A stretch of DNA of 63,849 nucleotides from Glomus cerebriforme (taxonomy: Eukaryota > Glomeromycota > Glomeromycetes > Glomerales > Glomeraceae). Position 1 is the first letter of the stretch, and the number at the start of each line of letters is the position of its first letter. The notes under the pieces were generated by a model, which searched no databases, was not told the origin of the DNA, and worked only from the letters and a program-made list of their open reading frames with translations. A program made the translations under genes and the position numbers. The stretch spans positions 9,528-73,376 of the forward strand of contig QKYT01000522.1 of assembly GCA_003550305.1 (NCBI GenBank), written 5' to 3'. Of this stretch, positions 36,660-45,900 are shown one piece after another.

Positions 36660-37150
36660 CTACTGGACATTATTGCTTAATAGTTGGCAAGTTATGGTTG
36701 CGTCTTCGGATGTGTCTCGTTACTAAAAAAAGTAAATATACTTAATATAAATCTGAAAAATTAATTCATTCATTTTAATAATTACCCGATCATTCCCAGA
36801 ATCTAGTTCTGAAGATACAATAATATTTTTCTCCAGTATATGACCACCTCCTCCCTCTTCTCGTGCCATTACACCAGTTACAAAAATCCTAAAAGATATT
36901 AATTATATTGTTATTAAGTTATATTTATCTTCATATTATTATTTATTATTTACTTATCCCATAATTTCTAACTAAATTTTTCCATTTCTGCTCGCATTGG
37001 CGAGCGGTATAAGTTCTAGTATATCTTCTATTTATTTTTCAGGCAACGTTTTTTCAGAACTTCATTTTATTGCCTCTAAACCTTGTATAATATTCATCAT
37101 TCCTTCTCCTCTTTTTTGAGATCAAAAAATCCGTTTTGGGTCTTTCCAGA
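36660..37150 (-). pseudogene. Myb/SANT-like DNA-binding exons inside the hAT element
   Basis: On the minus strand, a segment near 37,045-36,970 reads RRYTRTYTARQCEQKWKNL followed by VRNYG. This is the third-helix region of Myb/SANT-like (trihelix/MADF-type) domains, where a Trp packs the core. An intron-like gap follows, then VTGVMAREEGGGGHILEKN...SELDSGND. It is on the same strand as the transposase but after its stop, so it is a second gene or a captured fragment. Upstream pieces contain a stop. Confidence 0.45.
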
Positions 37151-37911
37151 TGATTCTTGTTGTTATTTTTATTTTACAATTATTGAAAAAAAATATGTAA
37201 GAAAATTTTTAAATGTTAAAAGTTTAAAATACGAAAATTAAATAATGATAAAATACTTCCCTTTATAAAAAAATTTAATTAATTAAAATACTGATTTGAT
37301 ATTTTAGGAAAACTTAGATCAATACAGTAAATATATTATTGAAATACTTAATACTGTACAATAAGAACTCTTTGTGTTATTTTTGTATTTCTTAAAAATA
37401 TAAAGACAAGTAATTATATAAATTAGGCATTGTATTATTTATAGAATTAGCAAAATTTAATAATTACAGTAAATCGGACAATTACGGTCATAATAACAAA
37501 ACATCATCTTGGTGATAAATATAAATCATTTTAAAAATATTCGACAAAAATGGATAAGTAATTTCAATACAAATTCAACACAAATTTGTTATAAATTATA
37601 AATAACAATATGAATTGTCAACACTATTTCAACACTATTTTAATACACGAATATAGGAACACAGAGGGGTGTTATTTAGTCAATGTATTATATTAAATTA
37701 TATTATGTAATTATTAATGAGTAGTTTGTCATACAGAAATAAATAGCTTCTTTTCTAAGTTTTTTAATTCTTCTTTATTCAAATTAAAAACTTCTTATAA
37801 TGCAATATCAAATATTTATTATTTCAAAAAAAAAGCTTGTGCTAAAAAAAATTACATGCAAGAATTTAAATTTTTTTTTTTTAACTTGTATATTAATGAA
37901 AAATGATTAAT

Positions 37912-40568
37912 CTAAAAAACCTGAGCAGTACTAATGTTTAAACACATAATAGAACATATTGTTTTAGGAGCAAGACTTGCTCTATCAGGAGTAATAATAT
38001 CAGCCACACTTGAAAAAATTCTTTCAGCAGGTGCACTTGTTGCTATTTAATAAGAATATTTTTTTTATATTAATAAATATCATTAAAAGTAATTTAAAAA
38101 TAAAAAGATAAAAACCTGAAACTCTGAGGTAATCTCTAGCCATATATGACAAGTGTAAGTATTCTTTCTCATGTCGCTATTTATAAAAAAAATTGTTANA
38201 AATAATTAATAAAATAAATATTCTTCAAATAATAAAACTTACTTTTCACCATTTAAAACATCAGTAAGAGGCTGTGCACGATCAGCTTTTAGATAACGAT
38301 TTAATTTGCTTACAGGTTCTATACATTATTGTTTCAAAAAATGAGAAATTAGGTATTTATCAGATAAATTATATTCTATGTAATTATTTTGAATTTCTTG
38401 CAGTGCATATAACATATTATAAATTTAAATTTGTTAATATAGTATGAGATAAAGAAAGTTATAATATAATTTAAATAAAACGAATTAAAAAATTTGCATG
38501 CTCATACATCTTTCTTTATTTTATCAATCTAATAATTCTCCCACTTATTATCATTCATGTATTCTAACTTAATAAACTATTAAAAAAAATTTAGCAAAAT
38601 TAATATTAAACTAAATTAATATATTTGATATATAAATGTATTATAACTTACTTAGAGAAGTAGAATATAAAGTTATATCAGTTTTATTATAATATTCTTG
38701 GANCTTATTAATNNCCTTNTTTGCTGCTTCCTATTAAAAAAAAGGANNTTAATTATAATTAACATAAAAAATATAAATAAAATTTCAATTTACTTTTCCA
38801 TCTTCAAATCGATCTGGAGTATCGCAAAAATCTTCTAATTTATTTATTAAAATATTATATATTGGAATTATATATGAAAGCGTTAGATAGACTTCACTAC
38901 AAATTTGTTTGGTTGCTTTAGCAAAACACTGAAAAATATATATATATTATATATTTAACACTATATATATATATATGTATATGTAAATATATAATATTAA
39001 ATTAAACCTTTAATAATTCCTTTATTTTTGACGGTCCCATTCCTCTTCACTTATTGCAAAAGTATGAAGGCTCAAGTCACTATTACTTAATGTATTAAGA
39101 GGCTAAAAAATAAAATTATTAATAAATTAATTAAAATAAAATTAAAAATTAAAATAATAAACTTACTTCTTTGAGAATTCTTGCTCTATTAAGCATATCG
39201 TGAGTTGAATTCCACCTCGTGTGTATGTCTAGTATTACATTTAAATTGAAAATATCTGCAGCTTTATATTGAGCTAGAAATTTTTCTTGTTATTGAGGGG
39301 ATGCTTTTATTTTTTTGATGAGAGTATGAAGCTAAAAACAATATAATTAACAAATTTATTAATTATTAATTAAATAAAGGAAAAGAAAATAAAATAAAAC
39401 AAAATAAAATAAAAAAAATCTACTTTAATAAGACCATTATTTTTGTTTAATAATTCATTACCTTCTATAGCTTTAAACGTAACAAGAACTTGTTATACTG
39501 CTAAATTCATTACATGGGCAAAACAGCACATATATTTATCTTCACTATTAAAATTAATAGATTTTTCAGCTAATTTGGCTTGAACAGCCTGTAGGAATGT
39601 AATGTTATTACATTATCTGTAGTTACAGTAAGGATCTATATAGAAAACTTTTTTTAACTTTATTTTTGTGTTTTAAATTATCACTATTTATAAAACTAAC
39701 CTTTGATTCAATACTATAACTTCTTAAACTTTTTAAAAAAACTTCCTTAATATTAGCTCCTGAATGTGGACCATCAAGNTTAATAAAATCTAGAAGAAAA
39801 CTCTTTAATTCCCATTTATCTGTGATCAAATAGACTGTTATACCTAAAAATGATATATTATTTGAAGATNTCCAGCCATCAATNGTAAAAGAAATTTTGC
39901 TAGACATATTCTATAAAATTAAAATAATAATTAGTAGAATTCAAATAAAAATATTATTAGAAAAAATACAAATATATAACCTGTAAAATAGAACGAATTT
40001 TCTTTTGACTTTCTTCAAAAATTTTTATTGTATCATTTTTAATTGTGTCTGCAGATGGTATAAATGTATTCTTATATAAAAAACAAATCATTTTCCTAAA
40101 ATCTTCAGATTCTACGCATATGAAAGGAAGATCATATTTTATGATCCATTTAATAATAAACTTTCTAAAAGTTTCTTTATTATATGCCTATTAATAAAAA
40201 TATATAAAAAACATATTTAATATCACAAATAATAAATGTTTTATCATTATACTTATGACTGGCTCTGCTGAATTATTTATTATTTTGTGAAATGTGAATT
40301 GTCTTTGTTGACTTTTTTCTTTCGTTAGATTATGTTTATTTTTTAGGTNANCTGTNAAACCNGAANTNCTNCCTTTGTTACAAATTATTAAAGCTTTACA
40401 GTAATTGCAACATGCTTTTTTTATTACATTATCAAATACAAAATGAGCCCAAGCTTAACTACGTTTAGTATTACTTCTTGTATTTGTTTTTTCAACATTT
40501 ATATCTGGTTTTGCTTTATATTTATTTTGGTTATTGTCCACTGCCTTTCCAGTTTGATTATATGTCAT
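37912..40568 (-). pseudogene. hAT transposase, several exons, inactivated
   Basis: Minus-strand blocks in order: MTYNQTGKAVDNNQNKYK, then (after an in-frame stop) AWAHFVFDNVIKKACCNYCK, a BED-type zinc finger; TIDGW-region ISF-IDGW-SSNNISFLGI and LDGPHSGANIKE (39623-39907); TRWNSTHDMLNRARILKE (about 39,170-39,260); PLNTLSNSDLSLHTF then a shifted IKELLK; ICSEVYLTLSYIIPIYNILI (38,805-38,935); and the C-terminal dimerisation block ARDYLRVS joined across an intron to ATSAPAERIFSSVADIITPD, ending at 37912. Introns have normal GT..AG borders. At least two stops and one shift make it non-functional as assembled. Confidence 0.8.
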
Positions 40569-40892
40569 TAATGTTTATTATTGGATATTAATTAAAATTA
40601 AGATTAAAATTAAAGGAAAAAAAAGGAAGTATGAAAAAAAATGAAATTAAAAAAAAATATTGATAAGATCGATCTAGATTGCTAATCTATATATATATAT
40701 AGTATATAAAAATTTTGGTAAATCAGTTCGATAAATCACAAAACTGATACTGATACCTAAATTACCAAAACTGATCAGTATATTTACTGAAGGATTCAGT
40801 TCAGTAAATCGCAAAACTGATACCAATCTGATACTGAAACTGATCAGTTCAGTTCAATAATTACCATTACCGATCAGAGCCCTAACTATGAA

Positions 40893-41160
40893 TGGGCAAA
40901 AGAAGTAGCAATGGCTCTTCTTTTGTAGGTACTAATAACCTTTATCCATCTATAGAGGAGGAGCTTTTCACAAAATTGATTAAAAAAAATTAAAATTAAA
41001 AATGAAAAAAAAAATGAAAAAAGGCTCATAATATATTTTTTTGTATTACATGTATCATATAATACGAGCTGCAGCCGCAGTTTATTTTAGTTAATCATTT
41101 ATTTAATTCTTAAATCAGTAACTTTTAATCGCCATTTGAATTTTATTCTAGAAATTGAAA
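40893..41160. other. Spacer between hAT element and intron-like array
   Basis: Short AT-rich stretch without a gene. It contains an acceptor-like TCTTCTTTTGTAG (40,917-40,929), and its last bases (GAAATTGAAAAACG) run into the first GTAAGT of the array, resembling the end of an exon-like core. Confidence 0.5.
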
Positions 41161-43420
41161 AACGGTAAGTTTTTTTGTGAAACTTACCATTTTTTTCAAT
41201 TTTTTTTAAAGAAACGTTTCTAATATTTCTTCTTTTTTCTTTTGTAGGTTTCTCAGTTTTTAGTCTGATACTAGAAAGTAGGAACTGGTAAATTTCTTTG
41301 CAAAACTTACCATTTTTTTTTGTTTTTTTTTAGAAATGCTTATTGACATTTCTTTTTTTTTTGTAGGTTCTCTGAGCTTTTCAGTCCAGACTGGGAAGAA
41401 AAAATGGTAAGTTTATTTATGAAATTTATTATTTTTTTCATTTTTTTTAAAAAAATGTTTTTAATGTTTCTTCTTTTCTTTTCTTGTAGGTTCTCTGAGT
41501 TCTTTAGTCTGGAATGGGAAGGGAAATCAGTAAGTTTCTTTGTGAAACTTATCATTTTTTTTTGTTTTTTTTAGAAACACTTATTAACATTTTTTTTCTT
41601 GTAGGTTTTCTGAGCTCTTCAGTCTGAAATGAAAAGGAGAACGGTAAGTTTCTTCGTGAAACTTACCATTTTTTTTTGTTTTTTTTTTTTAGAAATGCTT
41701 ATTAACATTTCTTCTTTTCTTTTCTTATAGGTTCTCTGTACTTTCAGTTTGATACTGGAATTGGAAATAGTAAGTTTCTCAAGTTTTTTTGAGAAACTTA
41801 CCATATTTTTTTTGATTTTCTTTTATTAGAAACATTTTTAACACTTTCTTTCTTTTTCTTTTATAGGTTCTCTTAGCTTTTGGATTAGTACATGAAATTG
41901 GGAAATAATAAGTTTCTTCACAAAACTTGCCATTTTTTTTCTTTTTTTTTAGAAACGTTTTCTAACAGTTTTTTTTCTTTTCTTGTAGACTCTTCTTTGA
42001 TTCGGGTACTTGGATTTAGAAAACGGTAAGTTTTGTAACGAAATTTATCATTCTTTTTTTTTTGTTTTTTTTAAATAGAAACATTTTTAACATTTCTTCT
42101 TTTTTCTTATAGGTTCTTGGATTTCATTTTGGATATGAAAATTTCTTTGCGAAATTTTTATCTGAAGCATTTACTTAAAGAATCATTAGTAAAAATAGTA
42201 CTAACATTTCTTTTTTTTCATTTTTTTGTAAGATCAGATTTTTTTTTGATTTCAGCTTGGAAATCTGGTAAGTTTTGAAGTTGAAACTTTAATACTTTCT
42301 TTTCAGAATGTAAGTTTCATAACAAAACTTCATTTTTTTTATTTTTTTTTAAGAAACGTTCTAACTAAACATTTCTTTTTTTTTTTGTAGGTTTGCTAAA
42401 AAACTGAAACGTAAGTTTCGTAATGTTCATTTCGTTACAAAACTTCATTTTTTTTTATTTTTTTCTTTAAGAAATGTTCTAATTGAACGTTTCTTCTTTT
42501 TTTGTAGATTCAGCTCTGAGAATTTGGAATCAGAAAAGAAACGTAAGTTTTGTAACAAATTATTTCATTGCAAACTTCATTTTTTCATTTTTTCTTTCTT
42601 TATTAGAAATATTCTAATCAACTGTTTCTTCTTTTTTTGTAGTTTGCTTCTGTGAATTAGGATTGGAAACATAAGTTTCGTAATATTTATTTTATTACAA
42701 ACTTTGTTTTTCATTTTTTTTCTTTGTATAGAAACGTTTTAACTAAATATTTCTTTTCTTTTATAGATTCAGCTTTGAAAACAGAAATGAAAACGTAAGT
42801 TTCGTAATGTTTATTTCGTTATAAACTTCATTTTTTATTTTTTTTTGTATAAAAACATTCTAACTGAACGTTTATTTTATTTTGTAGATTCAACTCTGGA
42901 AACAAAAATGAAAATGTAAGTTTTGTAATGTTTGTTTCATTACAAGCTTTATTTTTCATTTTTTTCTTTGTATAGAAATATTTTAACTGAATATTTCTTC
43001 TTTTCTTTTGTAGATTTAGCTCTGAAAACAGAAATGGAAATATAAGTTTTGTAACGTTCATTTCATTACAAGCTTCATTTTTTATTTTTTTTTCTTTGTA
43101 TAGAAATGTTTTAACTGAATGTTTCTCTTTTTTTGTGGTTTACTCCTGGACTTGGGAACCAGAATGTAAGTTTTGTAACAAATGTTTTATTATGAAACTT
43201 CATTTTTTCATTTTTTTCTTTGTTAGATCGTTCTAACTAAATGTTTTTCTTTTTTTTTGTTGATTCAGTTTGTTTTTTAAAATTTGGATTTTTGGAAATT
43301 AGAAACATAAGTTTCGCAACTTAGCTGCAAACCTTAGTTTATTTATTCTTTTATAAGAAATGTTAATTAATGTTTCTTTTTACTTTTTTGTAAGTTCTGG
43401 ATTTGGGTATTAGAATTGAA
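41161..43420 (+). repeat. Tandem array of ~19 intron-like units (~120 bp each)
   Basis: Donor-like GTAAGT/ATAAGT sites recur at 41165, 41288, 41407, 41530, 41644, 41770, 41908, 42026, 42268, 42310, 42411, 42543, 42671, 42795, 42916, 43042, 43166 and 43307, plus a degenerate one near 42137. Most are followed by a T-rich stretch, GAAACGTT-like sequence, a TAAC/CTAAC branch-like site, a C/T tract and TAG. Between a TAG and the next donor lies a short core: 40, 40, 40, 39, 39, 41 and 37 nt in the first half, about 28 nt in most of the second. Cores share GTTCTCTGAGCTCTTCAGTC, later ATTCAGCTCTGAAAACAGAA. Spacing is not a multiple of three, so it does not encode a repeat protein on either strand. 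Whether it is transcribed or spliced is unknown. Confidence 0.9.
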
Positions 43421-43424
43421 TAGT

Positions 43425-43829
43425 TAGTTAATATAGTATAATTAGTATATCTAGGAAGAATTTGTAATTTAGTACATTTTTAATAAATGAATATAGTTTA
43501 AATATAATAAAATCAATTTGATAAGTTTAACAATACTTTTATTTATTAAATGTAGTTAATATATACTAAAATTTGTATTATTATATATATTTTTCAATAT
43601 TTTTATGTGTTTTTCAACTAATAATATGCATTTTTCAACTAACCTAGTATTGTTATACATATTTTTAAACTGCCATTATTTTACTATATATTGTTATACA
43701 TCTAAAAAATTGTTGCGCAATATGTTTTTAATCACGTTAGTTGACAAAAGGTTTATTACGTAACACTTTTTTGGTGTTGAACAACATATGGCATATGTTT
43801 ACACTTTATATGTCTGTTCAAAACTTTCT
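43425..43829. other. AT-rich spacer between array and dispersed repeat
   Basis: No gene or RNA signal seen. It may belong to the same repeat as the array and the dispersed segment that follows. Confidence 0.4.
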
Positions 43830-44400
43830 GATGAATAGTCTTCAGTTTACCAAGTTTCTTTGTAAGTCAGATTCATGATAACTTTCAGTCATTTACATTT
43901 TTTTCTAATTTGATATTTGAAAGGCCATTTGATATTCTAAAGCACTTTCTATAAACATAAGATGGAAGAGTAGGACTTGTGACTATTTTTGGTAGATTTA
44001 GAAGTGGGTCTAATGCAAAGTTTTTTTGGAAGTAAAGCAATTTTTCACAGAATTAACACATGGGCTTGGATATAATAAGGAGAGTTTTTTTTGGCATTTA
44101 AGTTTAGTAAATAATTTTCTTTATTGAAATTTAATATTCATTTTTATTGGATCTCCTTTTTCAACTATTTGCTACTGAATTGGACATAAATTGCTTGTTG
44201 TGTAGAAATTAAAAACATAAATTCCTTGGCTGCAAATTTGGTTTTAGTAGTCCATTAGGTGGAAAATGGTGAATACTAAAAAAATTAATTGATAGTTGAT
44301 TACCCATTGGCCATTGGTAATTGATTCTCTTGTTGTTACATTCCTTTATTTTGTTTCACAGTTAGTGATCCTTAATTTAGGTGACATAATATGTTGTTAT
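43830..44400 (+). repeat. Dispersed repeat, copy 1 (~550 bp)
   Basis: This segment matches 61650-62180 along its whole length with scattered substitutions and small indels. Shared blocks in order: TTACCAAGTTT, CTTTCAGTCAT, GATATTCTAAAG or GGTATTCTAAAG, TTTTTCACAGA, CCTTGGCTGCAAATTT or TCTTGGCTGCAGATTT, TTCTCTTGTTGT, and TTTTGTTTCACAG followed by GTGATC. No protein frame is conserved between the copies. The TTTCACAG is acceptor-like. Confidence 0.8.
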
Positions 44401-45900
44401 TGAAAAAAAAGTACAATATATTTAAACAAATGTATTAATTAAATCATAACTTTATTAAACTTAATGGGTATTTAAAAGAAGAATTAATTGATTAATATAT
44501 TATAAATCCCAAAATATCTACCTTAAAAAATTATAGCAAAAATACTATATAAAATAAAAAATTTAATATTTATATAGATAGTTTACTAAAAATAATATTA
44601 TAGTACTTTTTACTATTTTTAAAATCAAGTTAATTTGTTAACTTCATGCTAAATTTGATCAAATTTGCTAAAATTGAAATATAATCTATATAAATTCAAA
44701 TTTAATAAATCAATTAAGGAATTATTAGATTTAGATATATATTGAATACATTGTAGTTTTTTTAGTTATAAATATATTTTATCAAATAAAAGTTATGTGC
44801 TAGTATATCCAGATAAAAAAAAACTACCAGTATTTTCTTATAAGTATTGGCAATATTGGCTAATAATCATAAGAGAATACTGGTATTCATCTGAAATTCT
44901 GAATATATCAACACATACCATATTGATAAATGTACAAAGGATTTAAAAAAAAACATCTAAATAATGTAATTATGATTTATTAGATAGTGAAAAATCATAT
45001 TTATAATAATTATGGGAATCAAAGAATCCGTTATACTGTAAATGTCAATTGTGTTAATTGACATAATTGGCATCAAAGATCGTCATATAAGTCGCATTTC
45101 AATATTATCAATTAACCATGTGATAAATAAGGTAGAACATCGGAATCTATTTTTAGAAGTGAGGGGCTGAAACAATCACTACTTCTTGTTGTCATTGCAT
45201 GAATAGTACTTCATTCTAGTGGACCGTTATTTTTGTTGTTGATCAATAACTGGATATACTTTTATTAATTATTAAATTATTAAATGGGGGGTAAGATTAA
45301 TGAATGTTTGAAAAAAAAACCTTTTTAGAATAGATTTTAGAACAGCATGCAAGATTATAAAAAAATCTAAAACGTAATGGCTTTCTTGTTTATCATTATT
45401 TACTGTATGATTGTTTTTTGCCAAATTAGCAAATATAATAAAATAACAAACTCCAATTGTACTACTGTATGAGGCGTTTTGGAAATTGGCTTGGCGATCG
45501 ACCCGTATCACCCTATATTTTGTGCGAAGAGGTTTTCAATATTCAATTCAGTAATAATGATTGATACATGATTTAATTCCCCAGTTCATTGATTTTACGC
45601 TGAAAAAAAAACCATCTGAAATGGTCATATTTCGTAACTAATTAACACTGATATAGTAAATGCTTAAGCACAAGCACAGAATGTCACACATAGTTCATTT
45701 TTCATTTTTCTTATGCTTTTTTTTTTAGGGATTTTTTTCATAATTCCCATAACAAACATTGTGTACAACACAGTAGTGACAAACACATTCATGATAAATA
45801 AAATTTTATATTGATCAAATCGTTTCTTCATACATAAAAACCCTTTGCCCAGTCCGTTCGATCATTCCAACTTCTAACATTCTTGTACACTTTGTTTTAA
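44401..45900. other. AT-rich region between repeat island and the GRAM gene
   Basis: Contains the foldback at about 44798-44925. A 79-codon minus-strand frame at 45272-45511 (MIRVDRQANFQNASYSSTIG...) has unusual composition for random sequence but no recognised domain; it may be a repeat-family fragment. The last ~350 bp are the presumed promoter of the next gene. Confidence 0.4.
44798..44925. repeat. Small foldback element
   Basis: CCAGTATTTTCTTATAAG pairs with CATAAGAGAATACTGG around a ~20-nt loop. The pairing continues outward (GTGCTAGTATATCC...AGAT against ATCTG...GAATATATCAACAC) for a total span of about 125 bp. It is probably a short MITE remnant. Confidence 0.55.

Larger units (their letters stand above)
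36097..40884 (-). mobile_element. hAT-family DNA transposon, 4.8 kb, decayed
   Basis: The ends are inverted: TAGGGCTCTGATTGG at 36097 and CCGATCAGAGCCCTA ending at 40884. The flanking 8-mers ATTGTGAA (36089-36096) and ACTATGAA (40885-40892) match at 6 of 8 bases, the 8-bp target duplication expected of hAT. Both ends carry 150-200 bp crowded with AACTGAT/ATCAGTT subterminal repeats in both orientations. A multi-exon transposase (minus strand) lies inside, with stops and at least one frameshift. Scattered N within the element suggest collapsed near-identical copies in the assembly. Confidence 0.88.

Noticed and set aside
41340..43061. Minus-strand Lys-rich repeat ORFs (FTKKLT/SENLQ-type) over the array
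   Set aside because: Unit lengths (123, 119, 123, 114, 126...) do not keep a frame, so these are chance readings of the intron-like repeats.
41161..43420. CRISPR-like array
   Set aside because: Repeats are long, diverged and carry splice signals; there are no unique spacers of constant length and the host is a eukaryote.
41161..43420. Normal protein-coding gene with micro-exons
   Set aside because: Consecutive cores of 40/40/40/39 nt do not join into a frame and contain stops in the translations tried, so I did not annotate a CDS.
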